Positions 1 through 8,714 are shown, counted from the first letter of the stretch. The stretch: DNA of 64,000 bases from Candidatus Roizmanbacteria bacterium (GCA_016215445.1 JACRJL010000001.1:270449-334448); one strand, 5' to 3'. A program made the numbers and translations. The notes: generated from the letters alone by a model not told the origin.

Positions 1-1497
1 ATTTCCTATCTTCAAGATAAGAAAGACAAAATCAGGGCACTTCTGTTGACGCATGGTCACGAAGACCACATCGGTGCCTTGCCTTATCTTTACGATAGTT
101 TGGGGCGACCTCCAGTTTATGCCAGTAAATTAACTTCGGTTTTCGTAGAAAATAAATTTAAGGAAAATAAGCAAAGGATTACGGTGACAAGAGTAGACTT
201 TGAGAAAGTATATTCTTTCGGAGATTTCCGAGCCTCTTTTGTGAAAATGACTCACTCTATTCCTGATACAACTCATATTATAATTGGTAGCCCCATTGGA
301 TCTTTTTATCACGGACCAGATTTTAAACTGGATCTGACGCCCCCTTATGGTTCGCCTCCGGATTTTTATAAAATAGTCAAATCTGGAAAAGACGGAATTT
401 TATGCCTACTCTCTGACTGTCTCGGGGCGGAACGCCCTGGTTTGACTTTATCTGAATCTATAGTTGGTCAGACCTTTGAAGACGAAATGAGAAAGACTAA
501 GGGCAAATTTATTATGACGACATTTTCTTCAAATATTTCCAGGATCCGCCAATGCGTTGAAGCGGCAATAAAATTCAATAGGAAAATATTCTTTTTGGGT
601 AGATCCATGAAACAAAATAGCCAACTGGCGGCGGAAATAGGCTACCTGCCTGTTCCGGAAAAATTGATTGGCAGGGAGGAAGAACTGATAAAATTACCGC
701 CTAACAAAGTATGTCTTATTGCGGCTGGTAGCCAAGGTCAGTATGGAAGCGCCCTTTCGAAATTAGCCGATAAACAAAATCAATATACAAGGATTAAACC
801 AGGAGACAAGATAATATTTTCGTCAGACCCGATTCCCGGTAACGAAAATGAAGTGTATGGTGTAATTGAAGATTTAGTAGCTCAAGGTGCTGACGTTGTC
901 TATTCTGACATTGCCGATCAGCTCCATTCTTCGGGCCACGGAAACCAAGAGGATTTAAAATTTCTAATAAGGTTTACAAACCCAGCCTACTTCATTCCTA
1001 TCGGAGGAACAATCCGTCATCAAAAACAATATGAAAATTTGGCCGAAGGATTGGGTTACGATAAGAGTAAGGTTTTTTCTTTAAATGAAGGTGAGACGAT
1101 TTGGTTTGATGGAGGAAAGGCATATAAGGGGCAAGAGGTTGAAACAAAAAATATTTATGTCGATGCTTATGGGGTTGGAGACGTTGGCAATATTGTTCTT
1201 CGAGATAGAAAGACGATTTCTTCAGAGGGTGTCGTTTTCTCGTTTGTTATTATAGATAAAACCGGAAGACTAGTGGCAAGGCCAAAAATTGTTTCCCGGG
1301 GATTTGTTTTTGAAAAGGGAGAAGAAAAACTTTATAACGATGCTCTTTTTTTGATTGAAAAAGTGATGAAACCTAAAGGTGGAAAAATTCTTGAATTGAA
1401 TCATATTAAAAGAGAGATTATTGATAATCTTGAAGGATTTTTCTTTAAAGAAAGAGGTAGAAGACCACTGATTGTTGCTGAAATTGTTCAATTATAA
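1..1497 (+). CDS. rnj: Ribonuclease J, N-terminus outside window
   Basis: Metallo-beta-lactamase/beta-CASP ribonuclease, which degrades and matures RNA by endonuclease and 5'-3' exonuclease action. The frame is open from base 1. The zinc motif HGHEDH lies at residues 18-23 of the visible part, so roughly 60-80 N-terminal residues are missing. The TTG at 46 sits inside the catalytic motif and cannot be the start. The beta-CASP region is in the middle, and the late 'PIGGTIRHQ' and 'DAYGVGDVGNIVLRDR' segments are typical of RNase J. recR follows with no gap (TAA then ATG). Family assignment is firm; the J1/J2 distinction is not possible. Confidence 0.95.
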   Translation: MSYLQDKKDKIRALLLTHGHEDHIGALPYLYDSLGRPPVYASKLTSVFVENKFKENKQRITVTRVDFEKVYSFGDFRASFVKMTHSIPDTTHIIIGSPIGSFYHGPDFKLDLTPPYGSPPDFYKIVKSGKDGILCLLSDCLGAERPGLTLSESIVGQTFEDEMRKTKGKFIMTTFSSNISRIRQCVEAAIKFNRKIFFLGRSMKQNSQLAAEIGYLPVPEKLIGREEELIKLPPNKVCLIAAGSQGQYGSALSKLADKQNQYTRIKPGDKIIFSSDPIPGNENEVYGVIEDLVAQGADVVYSDIADQLHSSGHGNQEDLKFLIRFTNPAYFIPIGGTIRHQKQYENLAEGLGYDKSKVFSLNEGETIWFDGGKAYKGQEVETKNIYVDAYGVGDVGNIVLRDRKTISSEGVVFSFVIIDKTGRLVARPKIVSRGFVFEKGEEKLYNDALFLIEKVMKPKGGKILELNHIKREIIDNLEGFFFKERGRRPLIVAEIVQL

Positions 1498-2118
1498 ATG
1501 TCCACTTTACCTAATAATCTAAAAAAAATTTCTTTATTTTTAGAACGCCTGCCTGGTATAGGAGAAAAGACGGCCAATAGATTGGCTTTCTATTTTTTGA
1601 GGCTACCAGAGGAAGATTTAAAAGATTTCTCCGAGAGCATTTCTACTCTTAAAGAAAAAACAAAATTCTGTAAAAATTGCTTTAATTTAACAGAAGACAG
1701 TTTGTGTGAAATATGTTTAGACAGTAAGCGTGATCACTCAATTATCACGGTTGTGGAGACGGTTTTAGATCTGCTTTCTTTTGAAACTGGAAATATCTAT
1801 GACGGCGTTTATCACGTCCTTCAGGGTAAAATTGACCCATTGAACCATGTCGGACCCGACGATATTAAAATAAACGAACTTTTTAAAAGGATTAAGGCGG
1901 CTGGTGAGGTTAAAGAAATAATATTGGCAACCAGTCCTGATATGGAAGGGGAAGCGACAGCTATGTTCATTAAAAACAAGCTGAGCGAATTGACTGATTC
2001 GAGAATCAAAGCCTTAAAGATTACTCGATTGGCATACGGACTTCCCATCGGCGCCAACTTGGAATATGCCGACTACATGACTTTGAAGAAAGCAATTGAA
2101 GGTAGAAATAAATTTTAG
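1498..2118 (+). CDS. recR: Recombination mediator RecR
   Basis: Recombinational repair protein that loads RecA with RecO and RecF. The 206-residue length is normal. A helix-hairpin-helix (LPGIGEKTANRLAFY, residues 18-32) is followed by a four-cysteine zinc site (C58, C61, C70, C73) and a Toprim domain (about 80-175). The ATG immediately follows the rnj stop, so the two are probably co-transcribed. It is convergent with prs, one base away. In many bacteria recR sits with dnaX and ybaB; here those two lie just beyond prs on the opposite strand. Confidence 0.96.
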   Translation: MSTLPNNLKKISLFLERLPGIGEKTANRLAFYFLRLPEEDLKDFSESISTLKEKTKFCKNCFNLTEDSLCEICLDSKRDHSIITVVETVLDLLSFETGNIYDGVYHVLQGKIDPLNHVGPDDIKINELFKRIKAAGEVKEIILATSPDMEGEATAMFIKNKLSELTDSRIKALKITRLAYGLPIGANLEYADYMTLKKAIEGRNKF

Positions 2119-2119
2119 T

Positions 2120-3052
2120 TTAGAGAAGATTTCTAATTTCGTGGGCGATTAAAGGTGCAATAGAAATCTCTCTAAGCTGGGGAAATTTTTGTCCAGGTTT
2201 CAATGCGATACTATTGCTCATAAAAATTTTCTCGATCGGACTCTTTGCGAGAATCACCTGGGCGTCTGGAGAAAAATCGTGATGCACAATACATGCCAAG
2301 ACCCGTTTAGCTCCCCTTTTTAAACAAAATTCAGCCGCATGAACCAAAGTCCCTCCGGAAGTTATAATATCATCGATTATAATACAAGTTTTATTTTTAA
2401 CCTTTCCATAAAGATTTAAAGCCTTTGATTGATGGATTTTTTCAAGATTTCGTCTTTTTTCAATAACGGCAATGTCAACTTTATTGCTGTGGAAAAAATT
2501 TTCTGCAAATGTTTGTGCCCTTTCTACACCTCCTTGGTCTGGAGAAACAATGGCTACCTCTTCTGTATTTTTGTTATTTTTCAAATAATGGGCAACTTCT
2601 TTTCCTAGAATATTAAAAGCAGATAAGTTTTTAAAAGTGATTGAAAATATTCCTTCTGTTCCTTCGTCGTGGAGACTGATTGTGTAGACGCCGCTAAAAC
2701 CAATTGTCTCCAGAAACCTAATAATAACGTTAACCGAAACAGCCTCCCCTGGTAGGTGTTCTCTATTTTGTCGGGCATAACCGAAATAAGGAATAAAAGC
2801 AATTATTTCTTTAGCACCGTTTCTTTTTAAAGCGTCGGCAAAAAAAAATAATTCCATTAAATGAGTGTCAGTAGGATTTGAAGTCGGTTGAATAATGACA
2901 CAGATATCATTTTTTATTTTTTCCTTTATGGAAACGCGGACTTCAGAGTTATCAAAGCGGACGACTTCAGAAGCAGAAAGAGGTATATTAAGTAATTCTG
3001 ATACTTGTTTGCTTAAAATCGGATTGGCTGACCCTGTAAATAGTTTAAGCAT
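2120..3052 (-). CDS. prs: Ribose-phosphate pyrophosphokinase
   Basis: Makes PRPP from ribose 5-phosphate and ATP for nucleotide synthesis. The 310-residue length is standard. Seen are the RQNREHLPGEAVSV region (ATP flexible loop), the SPDQGGVERA segment and the PRPP-binding loop IIIDDIITSGGT near residues 220-231. It lies one base downstream of ybaB at the distal end of the long minus-strand run. No Shine-Dalgarno sequence is visible before the ATG. Confidence 0.95.
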   Translation of the reverse strand: MLKLFTGSANPILSKQVSELLNIPLSASEVVRFDNSEVRVSIKEKIKNDICVIIQPTSNPTDTHLMELFFFADALKRNGAKEIIAFIPYFGYARQNREHLPGEAVSVNVIIRFLETIGFSGVYTISLHDEGTEGIFSITFKNLSAFNILGKEVAHYLKNNKNTEEVAIVSPDQGGVERAQTFAENFFHSNKVDIAVIEKRRNLEKIHQSKALNLYGKVKNKTCIIIDDIITSGGTLVHAAEFCLKRGAKRVLACIVHHDFSPDAQVILAKSPIEKIFMSNSIALKPGQKFPQLREISIAPLIAHEIRNLL

Positions 3053-3053
3053 C

Positions 3054-3317
3054 TTATTTTTGCTGGGACGATATTTCTATCAATTTTCTGGCGGCTAATT
3101 CCTGTGTTTTTTTAACAGCCTCATTGACGGCGTCAGCAATCCTGTTTTCAATAATACCGTCGACTTCGATCGATTCAATTACCTGGTCGCCTCGAAGCGT
3201 TACTTTAACGCCGTTTCTGTCGACGATAACCTGTTCTTTTTGTAAAGCCGACTGCATCTGTTGAGCCTGTTGCTGTAATTTTTGTAAATCTCCTAAACCT
3301 GACAAAGGGTTAAACAT
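3054..3317 (-). CDS. ybaB: YbaB/EbfC nucleoid-associated protein
   Basis: Small DNA-binding protein of the YbaB/EbfC family, 87 residues (typical about 100). The N-terminal Gln-rich helix (LQKLQQQAQQMQSALQKE) and the core 'VTLRGDQVIESIEVD' match the family. It sits between dnaX and prs; dnaX-ybaB is a conserved bacterial neighbourhood. The family dimerises and binds DNA; its precise role is unsettled. Confidence 0.9.
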   Translation of the reverse strand: MFNPLSGLGDLQKLQQQAQQMQSALQKEQVIVDRNGVKVTLRGDQVIESIEVDGIIENRIADAVNEAVKKTQELAARKLIEISSQQK

Positions 3318-3348
3318 ATATAAATTAAGAATTTTTAATTTTCGATTT

Positions 3349-4371
3349 CTATTTATTATAGAATTCCACTAAGGCAATCTCAAGCGGAAGTGATTCAATC
3401 GGTGTTGATCTAAGTAATTGATATGCTTCCATCAATAGTTTAATTAACCGGCTGATTTCAGTAAGTGTTAAAACACTGGTTTTTTCATCTTCAATTTTTA
3501 CCCCTTTTTTTATAAGAAGTTGGACTCTCAACTCTTCCAAAATGTCTTCAATCAAATTTTTAAAGTTTCCTCCATTTTGGGCAAATTCTTCAATCCAGAT
3601 AAAAGTTTTTTTACTATCTTTTTTTTCTATTATTTCCAAAAGGTCATTTTTACCTCTTATACCAAGAAACGATTCCAATTCATCAACTGTCTTTATTTTT
3701 TGCATTGATACTTCTTCTAAAATTTTGGCAGCGTCGCGGAAGGAGTAATCGCTATGATGAGCTATTAATGAATAAAAATCATTTTGGTAGTTCAATTTTT
3801 CGTTTTGACCGACTCTTTTCAACATTGAAACTATATCGGCTTTCAAGCCTTTTCCAAAGTTAACCTTTACACATCGGGAGACTATTGTCTTTGGAAGTTT
3901 TTCTAAATTAGTTGTCGCCAAAATAAATATGGCCGATTCAGGCGGCTCTTCTAGTGTTTTTAAGAGGGCATTGAAACCGTCAGAAGTAATCATGTGGGCT
4001 TCGTCGATAATAAAGACCCTGTAGCGACCCGACATAGGCAAGAATGATGTTTCTTTTATCAGATTCTTTATTTCTTCAATACCGCGGTTTGAAGCAGCAT
4101 CCATTTCGATAACGTCTGTATAAGACGAGGAAGCGATAGACAGACAGTTGACGCATCGGTTACAAGGTTCTATTTGATCTTCCTTTTTATTGAGGCAGTT
4201 GACTGCTTTGGCAAATATTCGTGCCGCCGACGTCTTTCCTGTTCCCTTCTGTCCGATAAATAGAAAAGCATGAGGAAGATTTTTCGACTCCAAGATTTTT
4301 TTAATAGTTTCTTTTACCCTTGAGTTATCGATTTCCGATACAGTTTTTGGTCGGTACTTTAAATAAAACAT
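3349..4371 (-). CDS. dnaX: DNA polymerase III gamma/tau subunit, short form
   Basis: Clamp-loader ATPase. Walker A GQKGTGKT is at residues 40-47, then a zinc module (C59 and the CNRCVNC cluster), Walker B VFIIDEAH and sensor SRC (IVSRCVKV). At 340 residues it has only the AAA+ and collar regions and lacks the tau C-terminus that binds the polymerase and DnaB in E. coli, so it is gamma-like. The ATG lies one base after the ybeY-like stop. The other clamp-loader genes, holB and holA, are elsewhere in this window. Confidence 0.94.
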   Translation of the reverse strand: MFYLKYRPKTVSEIDNSRVKETIKKILESKNLPHAFLFIGQKGTGKTSAARIFAKAVNCLNKKEDQIEPCNRCVNCLSIASSSYTDVIEMDAASNRGIEEIKNLIKETSFLPMSGRYRVFIIDEAHMITSDGFNALLKTLEEPPESAIFILATTNLEKLPKTIVSRCVKVNFGKGLKADIVSMLKRVGQNEKLNYQNDFYSLIAHHSDYSFRDAAKILEEVSMQKIKTVDELESFLGIRGKNDLLEIIEKKDSKKTFIWIEEFAQNGGNFKNLIEDILEELRVQLLIKKGVKIEDEKTSVLTLTEISRLIKLLMEAYQLLRSTPIESLPLEIALVEFYNK

Positions 4372-4372
4372 T

Positions 4373-4723
4373 TTATTTCAAAAGATTCTCTACTCCATGT
4401 TTAATAAGGGTCAAGATAGTTTCCTCTACCTTTCGATTGCGTTCAGCCGCGAGTAAGACAGACTGAGGATAACAGATAATGATTTCTCCAAGCAAAACTT
4501 CGTTATCCTGGTTTTTTTCATTGTAAGGAAAGGCTAAAACAGGAAGAGCCTCGTTTTCCTTTTTGTATGTTAAAGCCAGTTTTTTCATCTTGTTTCTTCC
4601 CACAAAAATAAGGTTGACGGTCATAGTTGAAGGTACTTCTTTAGAGAGAAGTATTTCTTCGGTAAGTCTCTTTAACCGGCTTCGATCCATTTTATAACGA
4701 GAAGAAGAAGTGATATTAACCAT
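4373..4723 (-). CDS. YbeY-like protein, C-terminally truncated
   Basis: Resembles the endoribonuclease YbeY (rRNA maturation) along most of its length, including 'VNLIFVGRNKMKKLALTYK' and the LGEIIIC strand. It ends at '...IKHGVENLLK', exactly where the zinc motif HGxxHxxxxxH should be: the first His is present, the second is Glu, and the last segment is absent. The chosen start (second Met, 116 residues) overlaps rpsU by 8 bases; an upstream in-frame Met at 4753 would overlap it by 38. dnaX begins one base after the stop. Either a catalytically inactive YbeY descendant or a lineage-specific variant. Confidence 0.7.
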   Translation of the reverse strand: MVNITSSSRYKMDRSRLKRLTEEILLSKEVPSTMTVNLIFVGRNKMKKLALTYKKENEALPVLAFPYNEKNQDNEVLLGEIIICYPQSVLLAAERNRKVEETILTLIKHGVENLLK

Positions 4724-4922
4724 ATCTTTTATATATTTTTGTTTTTCTGCCAAAACGGTTTTTTCTTCTTTCTTTTTCCTCTTCTTTACGGACCAAAGAG
4801 GGTTTTTTATAAAATTGTTTTTTCTTTAAGGTGGTGACAATGTCTTCATCAATAAAGACTCTAGTAAATTTTCTGAAAAGAGAATCCTTTGTTTCACCTT
4901 TTTTTTTAGTGATCACAACCAT
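4716..4922 (-). CDS. rpsU: Small ribosomal subunit protein bS21
   Basis: Basic 68-residue protein matching bS21, with the conserved 'DSLFRKFTR' start and an Arg/Lys-rich tail. It is one of the few genes in the window with a strong Shine-Dalgarno sequence (GAGAGGAGG, 13 bases before the ATG). The long upstream leader can fold into a big hairpin. The 3' end overlaps the ybeY-like start. bS21 binds near the anti-SD of 16S rRNA, so autoregulation through the SD is plausible but not shown. Confidence 0.93.
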   Translation of the reverse strand: MVVITKKKGETKDSLFRKFTRVFIDEDIVTTLKKKQFYKKPSLVRKEEEKERRKNRFGRKTKIYKRYG

Positions 4923-4950
4923 AGTAGAACTTACGCCTCCTCTCTAAATT

Positions 4951-5030
4951 AGTTTATAAAGTTTTTAAAGTTTGTAAGGTTCATAAAGTATTTTTCTTTA
5001 TAAACTTTATAATTTTATGAACTTTACGAA
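4951..5030 (-). repeat. Repeat-built imperfect hairpin in rpsU leader
   Basis: The rpsU leader contains about four tandem variants of the 9-mer AGTTTATAA followed, after a short A-rich loop, by their inverted counterparts. Exact pieces include AGTTTATAAAG (4951-4961) against its complement at 4996-5006, and GTAAGGTTCATA (4974-4985) against 5016-5027 with one G-U. The RNA could form an imperfect stem of about 37 bp. A TATAAT for transcription into it lies at 5038-5043, overlapping the stop of the upstream gene. Confidence 0.65.
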
Positions 5031-5038
5031 CTATCTTA

Positions 5039-5875
5039 TTATACACTTTTTATGATTTCAATGAGTTTATTCAAAGTTAGAGAGGAAGGGATAAAGTTTG
5101 GATTTTTCGAAGAAGAGTTTAGAAGCATGTTGCCAGAGGCGTGTAAAAACCAGGTGGCTTTTTTATCTACTTTAAGGATCTTCAGATAGAGGGGTTTTAA
5201 GTCGAGTTTTTTATCCGGTAGGGTTTTAATTCTGACGTTTCCTCTTTCTGGGTTTTTTTTGGCAACAAGCTTATACCCGCTTTTTAGAGCGAGTTTCATT
5301 GTTTCTTCATTTTTTGATTCTAATACGATGCTTCTTCCCCAATGTGATTGGAAGATAAAACCATTTTTTAGCTCCTCTTCGGCGTTGTTTTTTTTGATAA
5401 AGATGTTAAAAACAGCGTCCAGAAAAGGAAAAACAGCCTGTAAAATTAGATAATCCTCCTTCAGAGTTGATTTTAGCCCTCCCTCGATGATTTTATGAAG
5501 CATAAATTCATAATGATCGGCAGCAGGATTAGGAAAATACACTTCTCTAAAATGATCAAAAGAAGTTATCTGGGTGACTATTTTTTCCAAAGCTTTCACC
5601 TGATGTTGTTTCAAATAACCTTCTTTATTCAAGTGTTGGTAAACAAGTTGTGAGGCGCTTGTGTAATCGCTGGTTTGGTGATGGTCGAAGCGCCCCATTC
5701 CTGTATCGACATGGATAATATCTATGTCAGAATCGGCTGATTTATCGTCGAGAGTTGAGCCAGCTGGAACGAACTTTAATTCTGCATTTTGCCACCCAGG
5801 TAAAAAACGTTTGACTAGCCAAACCGACGTAATCGAGTCAATATCAGGAGTTAGATGAGATACTATCGTTTTCAT
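5039..5875 (-). CDS. DHH/MYG1-like putative phosphohydrolase
   Basis: A 278-residue protein with metal-ligand motifs near the N-terminus: 'SHLTPDIDSI' (residues 6-15) and 'HVDTGMGRFDHHQ' around 55-67. This resembles the DHH and MYG1 (UPF0160) families of phosphohydrolases or 3'-5' nucleases. The substrate cannot be inferred. The start codon overlaps the proS stop (ATGA), implying translational coupling. The family-level call is moderate; function is not recognised. Confidence 0.6.
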   Translation of the reverse strand: MKTIVSHLTPDIDSITSVWLVKRFLPGWQNAELKFVPAGSTLDDKSADSDIDIIHVDTGMGRFDHHQTSDYTSASQLVYQHLNKEGYLKQHQVKALEKIVTQITSFDHFREVYFPNPAADHYEFMLHKIIEGGLKSTLKEDYLILQAVFPFLDAVFNIFIKKNNAEEELKNGFIFQSHWGRSIVLESKNEETMKLALKSGYKLVAKKNPERGNVRIKTLPDKKLDLKPLYLKILKVDKKATWFLHASGNMLLNSSSKNPNFIPSSLTLNKLIEIIKSV

Positions 5876-7584
5876 AAACTCTTTATTATATCAGGAAGGG
5901 TGAGTAATTCGGTCTTTTTTTCCATTCTTTTTTTGAGTTCGATTTTGTCACCGCTTCTTTTTGAAACAACCAGTCTGTTTGGAATTCCGATTAGATCGGC
6001 GTCGGCGAATTTTTCTCCTGCTGATACATCTTCCCTATCGTCAAAAAGAACCTCAATATTTCTGTTAACTAATTCCTGATAGATTTGTTGAACTTTTGAA
6101 TTGATAGATTCTTCTTTCAAATCAAGTCCTATCAAGTGGACTTGAAAAGGTGCTATTTCTTTAGGCCAGACAATTCCTTTATCATCATGGTATTTTTCAA
6201 CAATAATTCCCATTATCCTTGACGGTCCGATCCCATAGCAGCCCATGTAGATTGGTTTTTCTTTCCCATCGCGGTCAACAAATTTATAATTAAAAGCTTC
6301 GGTGAATTTTGTATATAGAGGAAAAATATTTCCGACCTCTGAAGCTTTAAAAACTTGATATCTTTCATTACTTTCAGGGTTTAAATCTCCGTCTTTGGCT
6401 ACTTTCAGGTCATAAAATTTTTCAGGGATGGGAATATCTCTTCCGAAATTTACATTGATTGAGTGATAATTAGTTTTATTGGCACCTGTTTCAATATTTA
6501 ATCTTCCTCCGGCTGATTCATCTATATAAAGCTCGACTTCTTTCGGAAGATTTAAGATTCCTGCATAACCAACCTCGGCACCGGTTACTTTTTTGACAGT
6601 TTTTTCGTCTGCCAGTTTTAGCGCTTTACATTTTACGACCTTTCTTAGTTTATCTTCGTTTATATCGTATCCTCCGCGAACCGCCGCGGCAATAATTCGT
6701 TTGTCGTCAGTTTCAAAAATCAAAGTTTTAGTGGTTTTTTCAACAGGAATCTTTAAATATTCAGCGAGTTCTTCAACGCCGATTATTCCTTCTCCTTTGA
6801 CTTCCTTTCGTGGAAGTTTTTCCTTGTCTTCATATTGGACTTTTGGAGCTTGACTGGGTGCAACTTCTCTATTGAAATAAACGTTGTTGGTTTTTTCATA
6901 AAATAGAGTGTCTTCGCCTGTTTCACAGATAGTTTGAAATTCATGAGAATAGTCGTCTGTAAAGGATCCACCTGACGCTAGAGTAATGACAGTGTCTTTT
7001 CCAATTCCCAATCGTTTAAAAATCTTCATATAAACTTCCTTTGATTTTTCGTAGTATTTTTTTAAGTCAGATTCTGTTGTATGAAAACTATAGAGATCTT
7101 TCATTCTGAACTCCCTACCACGGAGTAAGCCGGATTTTACTCGGGGTTCATTTCTAAATTTGTTTTGAATTTGATAGAGACCAAAGGGAAAATCTTTGTA
7201 ACTTAAGACAAATTTTTGAGCTAAAGGTGTGACTACTTCTTCATGGGTTGGGTTAAGAACGTATTCTGTATCATTTTTTGCTTTTGCAAAAATATTTGCT
7301 GGAGTTGTTTTCATAAGAACGTCAACGGTATCAAATCTTCCGGTTTGTTTCCAGCTGCTGATCGGCGTTAGAGCCGGCATAAGGATTTCTTGACCAATAG
7401 TATCCATTTCCTCTCTTATAATCTGTTCAATTCTATTGAGAACTCGGAGCCCAAGAGTTAAATAAGTATATGTTCCTGCCATCACTTGATCAATAAATCC
7501 TCCCTTGATAAGTAAGGTCGCATTTACCGAATCGTACTCTTTTGAACTTTTTTTAGTTTTTCCGAAGAATTTAGAGTAAAGCAT
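5872..7584 (-). CDS. proS: Prolyl-tRNA synthetase (bacterial type, with editing domain)
   Basis: Charges tRNA-Pro. At 570 residues it is a full bacterial-type class II synthetase: motif 2 'FRNEPRVKSGLLRGREFRM', the INS editing insertion (about 225-385), motif 3 with 'GCYGIGPSRIMG', and a C-terminal anticodon-binding domain. A TATAAT 7 bases before the ATG suggests its own leaderless promoter, although it follows two kinase genes on the same strand. Confidence 0.96.
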   Translation of the reverse strand: MLYSKFFGKTKKSSKEYDSVNATLLIKGGFIDQVMAGTYTYLTLGLRVLNRIEQIIREEMDTIGQEILMPALTPISSWKQTGRFDTVDVLMKTTPANIFAKAKNDTEYVLNPTHEEVVTPLAQKFVLSYKDFPFGLYQIQNKFRNEPRVKSGLLRGREFRMKDLYSFHTTESDLKKYYEKSKEVYMKIFKRLGIGKDTVITLASGGSFTDDYSHEFQTICETGEDTLFYEKTNNVYFNREVAPSQAPKVQYEDKEKLPRKEVKGEGIIGVEELAEYLKIPVEKTTKTLIFETDDKRIIAAAVRGGYDINEDKLRKVVKCKALKLADEKTVKKVTGAEVGYAGILNLPKEVELYIDESAGGRLNIETGANKTNYHSINVNFGRDIPIPEKFYDLKVAKDGDLNPESNERYQVFKASEVGNIFPLYTKFTEAFNYKFVDRDGKEKPIYMGCYGIGPSRIMGIIVEKYHDDKGIVWPKEIAPFQVHLIGLDLKEESINSKVQQIYQELVNRNIEVLFDDREDVSAGEKFADADLIGIPNRLVVSKRSGDKIELKKRMEKKTELLTLPDIIKSL

Positions 7585-7591
7585 GAATTTA

Positions 7592-7597
7592 ATTATA
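7592..7597 (-). promoter_or_regulatory. -10 element for proS (leaderless type)
   Basis: TATAAT on the minus strand, 7 bases before the proS ATG. No Shine-Dalgarno sequence lies between. No clear -35 was identified. Confidence 0.5.
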
Positions 7598-7603
7598 AGC
7601 GAT

Positions 7604-8134
7604 TTATTTCATTTTTTCGAGGACTTGTTTGAGGACGGCTTGAGGCGTGATATAAGATGTATCAATTATTAAGTTATAATTTTTTTTATCGGTGAATTCT
7701 TTTACATTTATTTTGTGTATTTTTTTAATTTTGACAAACCAGCTATTTTGTCGATCTTCGACCTTTTCCTTTGCTTCTTTTAAGGCAATTTTTTCCCTTT
7801 TTGAAAATCTTTTATAGCGAATATCGTCTTTGCAAATTAATAATATTTTTAAAATATCAGGTAATTTATTTGCCATCAGACCTGACATCCAACCGTCAAC
7901 GATTAAATTTCCTTGAGCATGGAGCATGTCACGGACTTTATAATCGACGACCTTTGTCAAATTCTCGCTTTGTTCTTCAGCGCCTTCCAGGTTAAGTTTT
8001 TGCTTTGAGGCGTAGTCACGGAAAAGTTGTCCAGTCATGAAAGCAGGCCATTTTAATCTTTTTTCTAGATATCTTAGCAGGGTAGTTTTTCCGGTGCAGA
8101 TTTTTCCGGATATAGTAATTTTATTGTATTTCAT
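7604..8134 (-). CDS. Cytidylate-kinase-like P-loop kinase
   Basis: A 176-residue nucleotide kinase with Walker A GKICTGKTT (residues 10-18) and a lid-like 'KRFSKREKIALKEAKEKVEDRQ' segment, as in cytidylate kinase-like proteins. It overlaps the next gene upstream by 4 bases; that gene encodes a paralogue of similar length and layout. Substrate (CMP/dCMP or another) is inferred from the family only. It could supply the CMP kinase function, since no other cmk is in view. Confidence 0.7.
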   Translation of the reverse strand: MKYNKITISGKICTGKTTLLRYLEKRLKWPAFMTGQLFRDYASKQKLNLEGAEEQSENLTKVVDYKVRDMLHAQGNLIVDGWMSGLMANKLPDILKILLICKDDIRYKRFSKREKIALKEAKEKVEDRQNSWFVKIKKIHKINVKEFTDKKNYNLIIDTSYITPQAVLKQVLEKMK

Positions 8135-8694
8135 TTATGTCTGAAACCCAATTTGTCCAAGACTTTCCCTAAAGTTTCCATTGGACCGGTTTTATAAGTG
8201 TCTATGACTAAATTAAAGTACTTCTTATCCCAAAAGTCATAATCCCCGTATAGTTTTTTCCATTTTTTTTCATTTTCTTCTTCTCTTTGTTTGATCCAGT
8301 GTTTGGCTTCTTCAATGGAAATGTTTTCCCTATTAACAACACGGTCGACTTTTAAGTCCTCGTGAGAACAAAAAAGAAGTACTCTAAGGACGTCTTTGTA
8401 ATTTCTGGCCAAAAAACCCGACAGCCAGGCCTCGTAAATTATATTTTTTTCAATTTTAAGCATTTTTTCACCCATTTCTTCCATTTTCTTTTCATGGTCA
8501 TCGGAACGTGCCACAGCTCCTTGTCTATTTTCATTAATGCCGTGTTTTCGGTCATATTGCCTTTGTAGGGCGCCGAAATTAATATGTTTCCAACCAAGGG
8601 TATGGACGAGGTTTTTTGTTAAGGTTGTAGTACCAACAGCGACTTTTCCAGAAACAGTAATTAAGCGATATTTTGAGTTAAAAGGAGTAATCAT
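8131..8694 (-). CDS. Cytidylate-kinase-like protein with GTTT P-loop
   Basis: Paralogue of the downstream kinase (187 residues). Its P-loop reads GKVAVGTTT, with Thr where Walker A normally has Lys. The same GxGTTT form occurs in archaeal-type cytidylate kinases, so it may be active. It shares the 'VVNRENISIEEAKHWIKQREEEN' lid with its neighbour. TATAAT lies 5 bases before the ATG. The pair could form a heteromer or act on different nucleotides; neither is shown. Confidence 0.65.
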   Translation of the reverse strand: MITPFNSKYRLITVSGKVAVGTTTLTKNLVHTLGWKHINFGALQRQYDRKHGINENRQGAVARSDDHEKKMEEMGEKMLKIEKNIIYEAWLSGFLARNYKDVLRVLLFCSHEDLKVDRVVNRENISIEEAKHWIKQREEENEKKWKKLYGDYDFWDKKYFNLVIDTYKTGPMETLGKVLDKLGFRHK

Positions 8695-8699
8695 AAATT

Positions 8700-8705
8700 A
8701 TTATA
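8700..8705 (-). promoter_or_regulatory. Extended -10 for the kinase pair
   Basis: TGTTATAAT (extended -10, TGnTATAAT) on the minus strand with 5 bases between the hexamer and the ATG at 8694; no Shine-Dalgarno sequence. Confidence 0.55.
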
Positions 8706-8714
8706 ACAAAAAAA

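Noticed and set aside
8131..8694. Pseudogene because the P-loop Lys is missing
   Set aside because: The GxGTTT form is known in archaeal-type cytidylate kinases and the frame is intact.
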